Of a stretch of DNA of 64,000 nt, positions 36,180 through 48,010 are shown piece by piece. The notes under the pieces are model-generated. The model saw nothing but the letters and a program-made list of their open reading frames with translations. It did no database searches and was not told where the DNA came from. Source of the DNA: Blasia pusilla (Eukaryota; Marchantiophyta; Marchantiopsida; Blasiales). The position numbers were made by a program, and so were the translations under genes. The DNA is taken from positions 33,542,001-33,606,000 of the forward strand of contig CM114272.1 in assembly GCA_050084515.1 (NCBI GenBank), in the 5' to 3' direction. Within the stretch, counting starts at the first letter, position 1; every line of letters starts with the position of its first letter.

Positions 36180-39100
36180 TCAGAGCACCTTCTTTAGAGG
36201 GACGCAGTTGGGACAATTGGGAAGCTGGCAGCTCGGAAGATTGGCGTATTCTTCCTTAAGCACTTGCTTCTTCCTCTCAAGATCGAAGACTCTCCAGGCA
36301 GAATCCTCTTCACAGCCCTGTTCAGAGTATTCACGTATGTGATGGTCAATCATAGTAGCGATGTCCGATTGGTCCCGCACAATTTGCTCCTCACACCCAT
36401 TGAAACCATATCTAAGAATGCACCTGGCTTCTGTCAAAATGTGTACCCATCGCATGACATAGTCTAACATTTCATTTGACTGCTTTCTCTTCAGCTCTTT
36501 CTTTTTTTCTTCTGGGAGCCAGTCATCTTCTGACTCGTCATCTTTAAAAGGCCAAGTCAGATCACCGCCTTCTTCTTCCTCCTTCAACAGCTCGGCTGCA
36601 TCAGCTGCGGATTGCTCTGCTTCAATCTGTGCGTAGTATGATTTCAGGAGCTGCTCGACAACCGGCCGACCTGATTCTTCTGTGACAGTTTCCAAAACTC
36701 GTTCCATGTCACCGGAGATCTCATAAAGACTTCTGTAGATAGCTACGAGCAGAAGAGATGTTTGATGGGGCGGTATTGTAGCAATTTCCATCAATTCCCT
36801 GAACTGGGCCTTGAAAGCAGATCGTTGCTTTTTGTCTGGCACAGTCTTGATTGCTTGCCAAATGCTAGACACAGACCCAGCCCAGCCGGCTGCACTCAAA
36901 GCTGGTGCTGCTGAGGCGGATGGATCGGTGGCAATGGCATCTCTTTCAGGGGGAGATGTCCCTGCTTGGGCGGATACGTCTGCAGCAGAAATCCTACTTC
37001 TCCTACTAGATCTTTTCGGCGCCAATTCCCCATTTGTCGTAGTGGGCTCAGCTTCATCTGCACCAGAGACCACCTTACTTTTCCTACGGCCCTTTTTCAA
37101 GGACGCTTCCCCCTCTGCCATATTAGCCTCGGCGTTCTCTGCACCAGAGACAACCTTGCTTTTCCTACGGGACTTTTTTGGAGACACTTTCTCATCTGCC
37201 GCTTTGGGCTCACCATCATCTGCACCAGAGACCACCTTGCTTTTCCTGCGTGACTTTTTCAAAGACTCTTCCTCGTCTGACAGATTGGGCTCGCTTTCAT
37301 CTGCACCAGAAACCTTCTTGCTTTTCTTACGAGATTTCTTTGTGGGGACTTCCCCAGCGTCTTGAGGTGACACTGCTGACTCTTTCTTACTCTTTTTACG
37401 GGAAGACTTTCTTCGAGGACGACTTGTACCCGTTGCAGATGGAGAAACTACCACCGGATCAACTGGAGGAGGAGGAGGGGCAGCTGCGTCAACAGTTCTA
37501 CCGAGCTTCTCAAACTCCTTGAAGACAGTAGGTGCAAAATAAACCGGAGGTTGGAGAGTGAGGTTGTTTCGGATGAAATCAAAAGCTGCTTTGGAGTATA
37601 TGTAATCATGCTCTCTCAGTTCTGCGGTTGGTCGGCATAACTTGGCAGCCGTATCTTGAATATCAGTGAATGCTTCCTTAATGCCAGACACCATCTCCCG
37701 ATACTCCAATGCTGTCGTTAGCGCACTCCGCCACTTTCTGCTACGCAAAAATTGCCAAATAGGAGTGGTGAGGTGAGCCCAACAGGTCAACCAATTTCTA
37801 CACAAGTTTTCAAAGATCATAAGCCCTTGAGATGACACGGAATATCCTGTTACTACAGCATGAGCATCTTCATGGCACAGATTCAATGCATAGTTATATC
37901 AATAGAATACAGCACACCCCGAAACGTTCACTTCAATCCCCATGAGACACAATGATGGAGGAAAGTGGAACTATTGGCATTGGAAATGAGCAACACAAAA
38001 CGGGAGTTTTGAGAATCTACAATATAATACGAAATTTGACCTTTGACTTAACAATACTGCTTTTCCTTGCAAATCCGTATAATGCTTTAAACCTGAGAAG
38101 CTCCACAACCTCAGACTAAAGCAGCAGTTGATTCAAGCAGTCGACCACACAACCTTTAAACTTAGTCAGGAAATAAAGGTAACTCACTTACGGATTGCCA
38201 GTTTGTTGCCCAAACAATCCCACTCATTAAAAATGCAGCCGATATTATAAACGGGAAAAAAAAAACATTCCTCAGGTCTCATGAACAAGTGTCACAATTG
38301 CTCAATGGCGAGCTTTCTTTACGAGTATGAGGCAACAAAATAACCAAGACGCTTGCAGCTGCAGCCAAGCTTTCATCACAAGGCCATCTGGGATTACTAA
38401 GCCAGCTACTTGCAGCTACCTCCTATCACGAGGATACGTGAACCTCAGTTCAGCAACTCCTGTTCAATTGCTGTTGTCTTTCCTTGACAATTAGGATCTT
38501 GAGGACTTTTCTATTACCTGATACTATACAAAGTTCTCTTCTACTGACCTTCTCATCTAATGTAAGTAAGGCAGCCAAACCTGAGCCGGTCATCAAACAT
38601 GGTCACCCCTTTGAGGTCAACAGGTTCTACAGGATTTGCCAGTCTTGGATATATGCGGCAAACCCATTTTTCCATGTGTGTACCCACTTCTCGTGACGAG
38701 TATTTGAAGACAAACTTTCTCGCATGGCCAGGCAGCAGACTTCCAGTGCCACGCATGACAGTGAACAAACGCCAACCTGTTGTTGATTTCCCACATCCAT
38801 GCACATCATGCCTCTTAGAAATGATTAAACGTTTCAAGAACTGATGGTGTGGTGAGTCATATCTTTGTCTGAGTAGCACGCAACTGCTCTGAAATTCCTC
38901 ACTAAGAGAATCAGCGAGTCTCCTTGGTCAAGGGGACTACCCTTCCTGGTAGTCTATAACACTGATTTACAGTCCATCTAGTAACACATGGACGTGACTA
39001 ATAATTTTTCTCTGAAAAGCAAAGAAACTTCAAAGAATGGCTTTGTACCTTCATCTTAGTCTCTACATTATCTCTAGGCTTAGTTTTATAGACCAGCATA

Positions 39101-42100
39101 CCATACTCTGCTTCTGCATCTACCCATTGAGTTGGTTCTAGGGATCTTCAGGGACCCCCAAAAAGTCAGTAGATATCTGAGTTTTCTGTGTGGCACTTAA
39201 GTATTCAATCCTGCCAGCTTGTGTTTCATGCGTTTAGTAGTTCTTCACACAGTTTCCAAACTTTGAGTTGATTCATCCATCTACCCTCCCACTACAAATG
39301 TACCAACAAACATCACACTTTCCAACCCTTTGCAAGGAGAATTCACTAACTACACATGAGTGTCCAAGAAAGATAGTATTCCTGGAGAAAACATACAAAA
39401 TGTCTCGAAGCTATCCATTTCTGTCTGCTTTGATGGAAAAGAAAACCTCGCATACACGCTACCTTCTTTTTTTCTGGCTGGCAGCACAAGAGGCTCCACG
39501 GGTCTGCGTTCCCATGAGTAGAAAACGGCTGTGGTTCCCCGGTTCTTCACTATCACAGACCTCTGGTCAATATCCCCTGTTATAAACACCATGATGTAAA
39601 TAACTGGAGCAGAATGTCTTTCACTTCAGCTTCTCTTAACAGTGTAGTGATTGTCAAAAACTTACTGCTAATGCAGCAGTAAGCAGTGGTGCATCCAAAA
39701 GCCATGTTCAACTGGCAATAATTGCTGAATAGATTCGGACCGAACTCACAACAGTCTTTTTCTTTGCAAACATTCCAGTGAACATTAGCGTAGTCCATTT
39801 TCCCACGAAAGTATACTACCTTCTGGAGCTTTTACCTCTGAAATTAGCATTTTCAGTAGTTCTGCTACTCTCAGAACACACAGACAACTGCCTACAGTCA
39901 ACAGAAGCAGGACGACTATAGGCACCAAACCAATTCCCAATCCAGCAAGAAAAGATCCCAAATTTGGAAGAGTCGGTCTATACTTTTCAAACATGCAAGT
40001 CCTATTAGTTGGCTGGATTGGGAAGGAGATCAGTGACTCATGGCACCAATCCACAGCTATCCGGACAAGATCTCAACTCATTTCAGTTTTCATTTAGCTA
40101 TAAATAACTCCATTCAATGATGATTTGTTAACCGCAGTTCAAGGACTTACACTACCGGACTTGGATGTCAAGAAGTTAACCAAAGAGCATACCTACACAG
40201 AAAAATTGTTCGTCCTGGAGTGCTTACGGATTAAAAAAAAAAAAACTTACATCCGCCCTTCTTAGTGACTATTTTTGAGTGTGGGTTGCTTCTCAGCCTA
40301 GATGGATTCTCGCATTACATCATCATATCTTCTCTTTCAAAGTGTCATCTGTCACTGGTCATCTTGGCTTATGTGGATTTACAAAAATGCGTCAATGAAA
40401 CCACATCCTACAAATGTCGAAAAAAACAGTTCCCATGGAGAGTAACTTAGTAAGCAAAAACATACCAATGTGAGAGCAAACACATGAAACCGTATTAAGA
40501 CTTCAGCCATCAAGCATACCAAGAGGGAGTGTTCACCAATACGTGCCTGGTCTGCAGCAAAACAGTAGATGGTTTCGATTCAAACTGGCAGCTGGTCCTA
40601 CTGGCCTTTCTGGTTTCTCTAACCAAGGGGGACTGTCTTCAAGTATACGTAAGGCCTCTTGTGCTTCCTGGAATTGACACATGACTGACAACATTATTCC
40701 AACTAGGACAACACCCTACACATCCTTCTAGAACGAGCTTCCACTTATCTCAACTCGTTTCAAGAACACTTGTTTTGCAAATCATTTACAAAGTTAGGCA
40801 GTACCTGGGCTACGTTCATTTAACAGAGAGTCAAAATCGCATTCAGATAACAGAACCCAATACACTCAGCGTGTTGTACACACTGTATTCCAAAGCTTTC
40901 TCCCTCCTCTAAAGCATTCTTCGACCATCCCACAATCAAACCTTTCATTTAGCTTGAATAGAACTTCACTCCAAGTCCACATACAAAAGCTAATAGATTG
41001 CTTGTCTTCCATTACAGGTAATGTAAAGGAGGTCACATTAAACCGGTGTCAATCCTTCCACAGTCAAAGGCGCCCTCATACAGTTGTGACCAGAGGTACT
41101 CAAGCAGCAATTGTGGCCAACCTGCTCCATAGCAGCATCCTCGGTTTTCTCCTCATTTGCCTTTGGAGTCTGGTGATCACTCGGCTTTATGGCTTTCCCA
41201 ACTACCTGTTACAAGAGCCCTCCCCCAACAAGTTCGCTTCAGCTCAGACTGGTGATCTACGCTCATTGCAGTCCGCAGATGATGTCATTAATAAAACTGT
41301 TTAGGATATAAGGGCGTTAGATGCTGATGACAGAAACACCACGGAATCTCACGTTCTCTGTATCGTCAGACTTGGCCCCCGTAGAAACCTCTGTGATCGG
41401 AGCTGCATAGACCATAGTGTGGGCCCTGGGACCAACCTTGCCACCTTGCTCTAGGCTGAGCATGAGCTAGCAAAGCTAGCCTCCGGTCCAGGAAATGGCA
41501 CCTTTCTCCAGCCAGATCTGAGGCCTGCGGCGGACAAGTCTGCCCTCCCAGAACAGGGAGGGCCTGCTTTAGACTAACCTGAATTAATGTTCTCATTCTC
41601 ATGGACAAAAGCTTGCCTTCAAACCCCCATACTGGGGCATGTGTGGATTCGCTTTAGCCAGACCGTCTACAATGCTCTGGACGAACCACTCGAATTCACC
41701 CCATTGACTGCGCCTCAGGAGGTGACGTCGTGAGCTATCCTTGAAGTACTCGACTCCAGGATACTCCCTGTCGCTATTGCCAATCCTGACAATCTCTTTG
41801 TTATACTGCCCATTGGGAAAAACCTCCGGCACACCGTGAAGTCCTCCAATCTCTGCCGACTTTTCCCAGTTATTTCGTAAGCTCATTTGCCACTGCTCAT
41901 CTCCACAGAAAGATAGACATTAAAGCCAACGGACTGCCTCATTCTGACCAGTCCACAGTTAATCAACGATGACCACTCAACGCATCTTCTGTATTCTCAG
42001 TCACTCGACCTTTTGTTCCAAGGAAGTCTGAAAGCCTACTCATCTACCTCAACTCTTTTGAGATTTCTACATAATGTCTCGAAGCAGGCTTGAAACTTGA

Positions 42101-42640
42101 AGGGCAACTTTCCCTTCTTCCATAAAAAGCCCGAAGGAATCATGCCATTCCCCGATTCTCGAAGGTACGTGCTGAACTTGAATTGCGAGAGGCAAATGTG
42201 CCCGTCAAGTTGCAAGCCTGGTTTGGAGCGATTTAGCGAGGTTACAAGTGGTAAGTCTAATCACAGGCAGGAACAGTTCAACTCGTATCTGCACTGCAAT
42301 GTCCAAACACCACCAAAGCATCAAAACTATAGCTCATCAGTTTGAAACTTTTGGATCCAAGGAAAGGGAATTGACCAGATCTCCACGAACTCTGTCTTCA
42401 ATTGTCTTCACCGAATCAACGACCTGCATGTTCTCCATCTTGAGACGATGAAGGAAACCCATGTCCATCATCAGCTTCTCTTCGGGTCTTCCGATTTTCT
42501 TTGAAATACTCGACTCGAGTCTGGGCCTGTCATCTTCGAACCACCGCCAGTTCCTGATACCATCCGAAATTGAGAAACCGAGCTTTCTTTCATGCCTCGA
42601 TTGCATCCAAGAACCAGAGCCGACATTTGAGGACTCAGTG
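36180..42640 (-). CDS. MYCBPAP-family protein (axoneme/sperm-associated), multi-exon, 5' end unresolved
   Basis: Exons supported by splice signals and compatible phases, from 3' to 5': 36,180-37,740 (stop TGA; acceptor TTTTTGCGTAG), 38,581-38,776 (ends CTCAG|GTTTGG, starts after CAACAG), 39,397-39,576 (ends TTTT|GTATGT, starts after TAACAG) and about 39,666-39,766 (ends GCA|GTAAGT). The joined phases agree at all three junctions. The middle exons give RSVIVKNRGTTAVFYSWERR and then SLLPGHARKFVFKYSSREVG with KWVCRIYPRL. This is the Ig/MSP-like core of the MYCBPAP family (NSGTTA, GxLLPG and LxGV signatures). The last exon begins with the family's helical segment and the FIRNN..VYFAPTVFKEFEKLG motif, then a 519-residue region with a Lys/Ser repeat tail. 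Less certain upstream exons lie at about 40,552-40,667 (WLEKPERPVG), 41,044-41,205, 41,610-41,852 and 42,398-42,620. The start codon is not identified. MYCBPAP relatives are reported from the flagellar central apparatus and sperm. Confidence 0.8.
37017..37340 (-). repeat. Four in-frame 27-residue repeats in the MYCBPAP-family tail
   Basis: Four consecutive 81-bp units each encode KK(S/G)R(K/R)KSK(K/V)VSGA followed by an acidic stretch (for example DESEPNLSDEEESL, DDGEPKAADEKVSP). A further partial basic unit precedes them (SSRKKSKKES) and a decayed one follows (KRSSRRSRISAADV). The alternation of basic RKSK blocks and acidic linkers predicts a disordered tail with possible nuclear-localisation or microtubule-binding character; that role is inferred. 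Confidence 0.9.
40552..40667 (-). other. Probable internal exon of the MYCBPAP-family gene (WLEKPERPVG)
   Basis: After a good acceptor (GTGTCAATTCCAG) the frame reads EAQEALRILEDSPP, WLEKPERPVGPAASLNRN and HLLFCC. It could stop at a GTATTG donor near 40,550. A second good acceptor (TTTTGCTGCAG) lies near 40,566, so the left end of the exon is uncertain. The RPVG sequence resembles what I recall from the N-terminal half of this family. Confidence 0.55.
41044..41205 (-). other. Probable internal exon of the MYCBPAP-family gene
   Basis: It is bounded by an acceptor (CTCTTGTAACAG) and a possible donor (ACACCG|GTTTAA). The frame is open and reads VVGKAIKPSDHQTPKANEEK, then TEDAAMEQVGHN and onward to PLTVEGLTPV. 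I cannot match it to a family by itself. Position and strand put it in the same gene. Confidence 0.45.
41610..41852 (-). other. Candidate exon of the MYCBPAP-family gene or a neighbouring gene
   Basis: A protein-like frame (GLHGVPEVFPNGQY, GVEYFKDSSRRHLLRRSQWG, EFEWFVQSIVDGL) follows a possible acceptor (GTCGGCAG). The donor is unclear: the frame meets a stop just after YGGLKASFCP, while a good donor (AATTCAG|GTTAGT) lies in another frame. I do not recognise the sequence. Confidence 0.35.
42398..42620 (-). other. Candidate 5'-proximal exon of the MYCBPAP-family gene
   Basis: An open minus-strand frame reads RKLGFSISDGIRNWRWFEDD, RPRLESSISKKIGRPEEKLM and LHRLKMENMQVVDSV, and looks like real protein. 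Possible donors are ATGCAG|GTCGTT and GATCTG|GTCAAT; the acceptor is not decided. Family assignment is by position only. Confidence 0.4.
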
Positions 42641-44507
42641 TTACCCCATTTACTCAAACCCTTCAAGAGCGGCAGCTTACAACAGCTGAGTGGGAAGAGA
42701 TGCAGTGAAACTTACGTACTCCTACATTACTCGGACGATCGAGAATACCAGGTGGAGCGATGCACTCATCTATCTCCAGCAGTACCCGGACATTCGATGG
42801 TTGAAGTGGTGATCAAAATGTTCAACAGCTTTTCTCGAGATCAAATCGTGGTTTACAAGACACAAAAAGATGCATTCAGAGAACCCCACCGACGAGTTCG
42901 ACATAGGAACGTTGCTCAAGCACTTCAAAACCGGCGCTGCTCTACACCATCTGATTCCGAGCATGGAGAGGAATCTGGAATCAAATTTGATGTATGAACT
43001 TGCGAATGGAACACAGGGCCCTCAGCTCTGAAAGGAGGAGGCCGTGTCCATCTACGAACTCAAAACGCTTTCAAGCGAAAAAAAATACCGCCCTAAGTGA
43101 TTCCTTGAAGAATTTGATAAGAGCCTTACTCCAAAGCATGCCGCTCTTTATCGTTCGCCAGTTGTTGAAAAATGTGGTATTTCTTCCTATGCGGATGTTC
43201 TGGAATCACCACTCTTATCTCGGGCTCCATCGCCTTCTTGTATGTTTGCGGTGGCATCGGCATGGCTGCTGCTTCTACTTCTCTGTGTGCTAGTAGTGGT
43301 GAGTTTTTTTCAGCCTGACATCCCTCCCACCCCAAGCTATGGAGTTATCCCGTGGAAGTTATCTCCGCTGCGACCTCTTGCTTCTCCATGTCAAGTAAGG
43401 AAGGTTCTGCCTGCCTGCATTGCTCCCAGACAAGCAATAGAAGCAGCTCATCATCAACAGGTCTCTTGATCGTCGATTCACCCGGGGATGGAGATCATCA
43501 GGCAGAGGACAGATAAGGCACTGTCAGTTCCTCCTCAGTCTTGCAAACCGGAGCCTACTTGAAAATGGAGCAGGTACATAGCCCTTTGCACAGTGCCTTA
43601 ATTCTCCACTTGGGAGCCAAATTGCAATCGAGTAGATATTCATCAATTCACGAAGGGACAGAAGGCCGTCAGGCAAGCGAAGGAAGACGCTCGAAGCTCC
43701 TTGCAAACGACAGGGAAATGAACAGACAGATTGGCTGCACGACCCTCACTCACTCTTTCTCAATCCTCTATTACCTTCGCCATATCGGAAGCCAAAATTG
43801 CTATGGAGGACAACATCCTCCACAGACCACCGAACTCACAAAAATTCCACCCCCACAAACCCGGAACGTCACAAGATCACCCACTCCCTGAACGATCAGG
43901 CAATTTCGTCTCCTGCGAGCAACTGCAGCTGCAGATAGATTTCTTCCTCCTGGAGCCAGGGAGCGACCCAATCGACACTCTCTCCGCAAAGTCGAGAGAT
44001 CGCCATCACCATGTAATGAAGTGCCGCCTCCTCCACCGAAGTAGAGCCCCAAACCGAGCGGGAATGTTGAGTTGTGCTAAACTAAACTAGATGACGAAAT
44101 TCTCTTCGGTGCATCGCGCAATTGCAAGTAAACTTAAGACGGACAGCTAACTGGCGTGCTTGCTGTGCTCGGTTCCGTGTAGATGGACGCACTTAAGGGA
44201 ACCCGAAATCCCGACGCAGCCCGCGGCTGTCTAACCCACGAGAAATTTACCCCGCTCGAGATCTGAGCACAAAAATCATGAGATGATGCGTCTCATTTCG
44301 AATCTAATCCACAGAGACCACCCGATCATCAGCCCGCTCAAGGAACCCCGACATATCTTGTTGTGTGGCGAGAGAGAGGGAGAGAGAGCGAGAGCGGAAT
44401 GTGGCCAATTCACAACCGACTTGACCACGTCAGAGCTCTCCCATCGCCTTCTGATGATCAGCATCCGAGGAGACTGATCAGGTGCTCTCCGTCATCCCGC
44501 CTCTCTT

Positions 44508-44541
<34 letters not shown>

Positions 44542-46459
44542 TCCTCACCAACACGAGGATCATCTGCTTTCGAGGAAGGAGACTGAGGATGGGCAGGAGG
44601 CTCGAATGAAACCATTACAGATAATATTGTTTTCATACCGCCGGCAGAGCAAATGAAATCCTTTTGAGCCGGATTGACAATCGATGTCAAATCGCCAGAT
44701 GTGTTTGCTGTGAGCAGACCGGCGACACGTTGGAGGCTTTCAAAACTTCACGGGAAAAGCACTGATACCCTAGCGACTATTACAAGTGTATGCACATTGG
44801 AATTCCCTCAAGTGATTGAGCTCGAAACGAACGTGTCTAATTTCGGATGTTTCGCTTTCATGCTGCGGTCAGAGGTAGTTATTTTCATCTCAAAAGTGAA
44901 AGCACCACTAAAGAGCCCCATCGGAAGCAATGCACCCACAGAGTGCGGGCATCGGAAGGGTAGGGACATCGCATCCGCCGCAATCACTGCCAGAGAGATA
45001 ACCAAAGTTACCAAACCGGCGCTGATCTGCTGATCAGGAACCCCTCCCCATGAAACCTCTCATGATAAGAAGCATTCCCTTCCCGACAATCACATGGAGG
45101 TGAATGCTCACAACAATTTGTAAGGAGACCGATGCACGAGCTTCGGTAATCGGGCAAAATGGGTGCACAGAAGTTTCCCTGCACGCCATGACGTCAGGGG
45201 AATTGGCAGATCTCGTAGTCGACCGGTGATAGGCATAAACTGCTAACGATCCAGTCAGAGCCTGCGGTACACTCTGATCGAGAATCGGCTTGCTAAACGG
45301 GCTTCGGCGTTTTCTCACCTGGCACGCCGTACTCTACAGCCGGGACGGTAACCGAGAATGAACATGTTGCGTGGATAGAAGAGCTGTTATATTTTCTGAT
45401 GTCATGCCCACAAGCTTCAGATCCCCGCTATCCACCAGTTGTAGACTATCAGTACACGTTCAGGAATGAGACCAGTGCGAGCAGAGTACAATGTCGGAAT
45501 CAGTGTGTACCTCCAGCGACAGAGGCTAGAATGTACATTTGAGTACCAGATCTGCCTTTTGTGAGATGCGAATCCTCACAATTCGAAGCTTTGTAGAAAA
45601 CCATTCGTAGATATTTGCTTCAAATGAGCCATCAAAGCCAAAGTGGGATCCACACGATTGGAAATGTAAGTTTCAGTCGGTCCTCACTCGGAACTACGGA
45701 GTCAAAAAGGCCGTTGCGACCGATCCTCGAATCCATTTCACGAGGGGTACCGGAGACACTTCAGCAGCCATGGTTAGGGTTTCATTAGAATTGACCCTTA
45801 TCAACCGCACTGTGACGCCACGATGGATATGCGAAGGTGAGGTTAAGGATGAGACTCACGACACTGCCCAGTTTCGTCGATGGGGACCCCACAAGCGTTG
45901 AACTCATCGACGTCAAGGCGAAGCCCGTGCCTGGAGAAGAGCTTTGCAAGTAAGACCAGCCACGTGATGATTCGATGCTTCTCCTAGACGACTCCTCCGA
46001 GAACCGAGTAGGCAATACCCCCGGGGGCAGGCATAACATTCACTTGTGCTCCAAGCACAATTGGTGAGTTTCAACAAGTACAAATGGTGGGTTTCAAAGA
46101 GATTCTTTGCACTTAACAAACGAGGCACCTGCATTGAAGGACTTTTCCTCCATATAGAACTAAATACAGCTGTGCTCGTGATTCAGAAGACCATTACTCG
46201 AGACTCTTCTCACTCCAAACAGTGGCTGGAATTGGCCAGCGGAAGGTCCCTTTCATGGTGTAATATGCTACGGGGTGCTTGGTTTCTATAAGAGCACCTG
46301 GGCATCATTCTAACAAACAACTTTATGGCCATCCAAGCACCTCAGCATCTTTCTAACTAATGACTTCATTGGCTATCCGAGATCGTAAGCTTCTATCTAA
46401 CTAATCCTTTTATGGCCATCCAAACACATCACTGAATATTACAACTAAGACCTTTCCAT
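42641..46459. other. GC-balanced spacer, possible 5' exons of the MYCBPAP-family gene
   Basis: No long gene is visible. On the minus strand a short frame starting ATG near 43,816 (MLSSIAILASDMAK) runs into a good donor (AAG|GTAATA). Further down, 43,524-43,700 stays open (SVFLRLPDGLLSLRELMNIY) after TTTGCAAG. These may be 5' exons, but no homology supports them. A TC microsatellite covers 44,511-44,539. The rest has short frames on both strands. Confidence 0.35.
44511..44539. repeat. TC/CT microsatellite
   Basis: About 14 uninterrupted CT dinucleotides between the MYCBPAP-family and Dr1 genes, the kind of tract common in plant 5' regions. Confidence 0.9.
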
Positions 46460-48010
46460 TCAATCAAGATCTGAACCTGCTTGTTGTACTGTAGAGGCAG
46501 AAACCCCACCGCTGGAGTTCATTCGGGCTCGTGCCTCTGCAAACATGCGCTGCTGGGCAGCAATGGCTTCCTCCTCGGTCATCCCACCCCCTACAGCTTC
46601 TTTGCTTCCCCACCTTCCACCTGCTTTTGGGGAATCCTGTATGACCAAAAAAATAATTACCTGCTGGAAACTTAAAATTCATTCAACTCCGGGTTCACAT
46701 GCTTAAGAACTACTCTGGCTTGAAACTTGGCCTACTAAAAGCAGCTGGAACTAATTCAGAAAAACAATTTAACCTATTGAAGGAGAATAAAACCCACTAA
46801 TGTTTCAAAACGATGTTGTTCGTATGCAGCATTCACTTCCACGCTGTATTCACCGAAGCCCAGTATCTGTGGTACACAGGAAAATAATGCAAAACCATGT
46901 TAAACATCGAATAGGAGAGGACACACATAGTTTCAACACAAACCCATTGACATAACTCAAATCAGCATATTGCTATCATCTTCTCCACGATCTCAGTTGC
47001 CGTAAACACTCCACTCGGAAGTGACTAAGACCACGTCGCCAACAACGTGCACTGCTGCTGTGAACTGACCTCAAGAGCTCTGAGCACATGTTCAGGAGCT
47101 ATCGTTCGCTTTTCCTCCTTGCTGCATATTTCATTTGATTCGGATGAGATCAGATTTATAAATTCTGTGGTGGAAGCATAAAACAGTCCGTGATTGTTAG
47201 ACAGAATCATGCAACATTTATGTTCAGTGGAATTTGAGAAGTTCAATAAGCTGCATAGTGGATGACGACTTTTGCCCCTGACTGATGACGGTAATGCCTT
47301 CTATAGAGCGACTATCAAGTCACAGGATTTTTCTTAAGTGAGCCGTTCGGAAGAGATCAGACAATCCAGCACCAACACCTGCTCAGGAAATTATCCGCTG
47401 ACCCTACCATTCTCTTCACATCGTTCTGATCGGAAAGTACATGCATCTTAAAAAAATTGAGACTGACTGCAAGCGAAGGCCACACATGAAATCAGGGAAA
47501 GAAGAACTCACCCACGCAACACTCGACCAGCAAGTCTTGCGCATCCTTAGCCACCCGTACATCTGGTGGTAACATCTCCTTGATAATCTTGGTCATGGTT
47601 GCTGAGAAGAACCCGTCAAAGTTATGCAAAGGTATCATTGACACCGTTCATGGGCCATGGTATGAAGACAACATTCGACAATTTCACAAAATTGGAAGGC
47701 AGGTTTCATTCCGTAGATTTCGGAAGGTAAAAGCAAAGTCCATAACAGTAGTACATGGCAGGACAGACAGGTAATTTAGACAAAAACCAAAGAGCTATGC
47801 GAATCGACCTATCTTCACACAAGAAAATCTCGACGAAATCAAAATTATGCCCGTGCAGTTTGTGTACTCCTTGCACTACCTAACGACTAGTTTCCCGTTT
47901 AGTAGGACAATCGACGCTACGAATTCGAGCATGACCTAAATTTCTGCACGAAGTGGGTTTTCACCTTTTGGCAGTGACACATCTTCTTTGGCCCGGCTGG
48001 CGCTCTCCAT
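46460..48010 (-). CDS. DR1: NC2-beta / Dr1 transcriptional corepressor, complete, five exons
   Basis: Exons, 5' to 3': 47,965-48,010, 47,512-47,601, 47,070-47,164, 46,798-46,866 and 46,460-46,636. All introns are GT-AG (donors GTGAAA, GTGAGT, GTCAGT, GTGGGT) and all phases agree, giving 158 residues, the usual plant length. The protein starts MESASRAKEDVSLPKATM. The histone fold reads KEMLPPDVRVAKDAQDLL, ECCVEFINLISSESNE and TIAPEHVLRALE. The tail contains LGFGEYSVEVNAAYEQHR and EEEAIAAQQRMFAEARARM, typical of plant Dr1. NC2-beta pairs with NC2-alpha (DRAP1) on TBP-bound promoters in the nucleus and blocks TFIIA/TFIIB entry; this is family knowledge. The start is chosen because MES..KEDVSLPK fits the family N terminus and joins in phase. 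Confidence 0.96.

Noticed and set aside
36811-37365. 184-residue plus-strand open frame with repeated LLFLR motifs
   Set aside because: It is the antisense shadow of the 81-bp coding repeats of the MYCBPAP-family exon.
41366-41608. 80-residue minus-strand frame (ALPVLGGQTCPPQASDLAGE)
   Set aside because: It follows a strong GT donor and is more likely intron; no family match.
42461-42997. 178-residue plus-strand open frame
   Set aside because: It overlaps a more protein-like minus-strand exon candidate and shows no recognisable domain.
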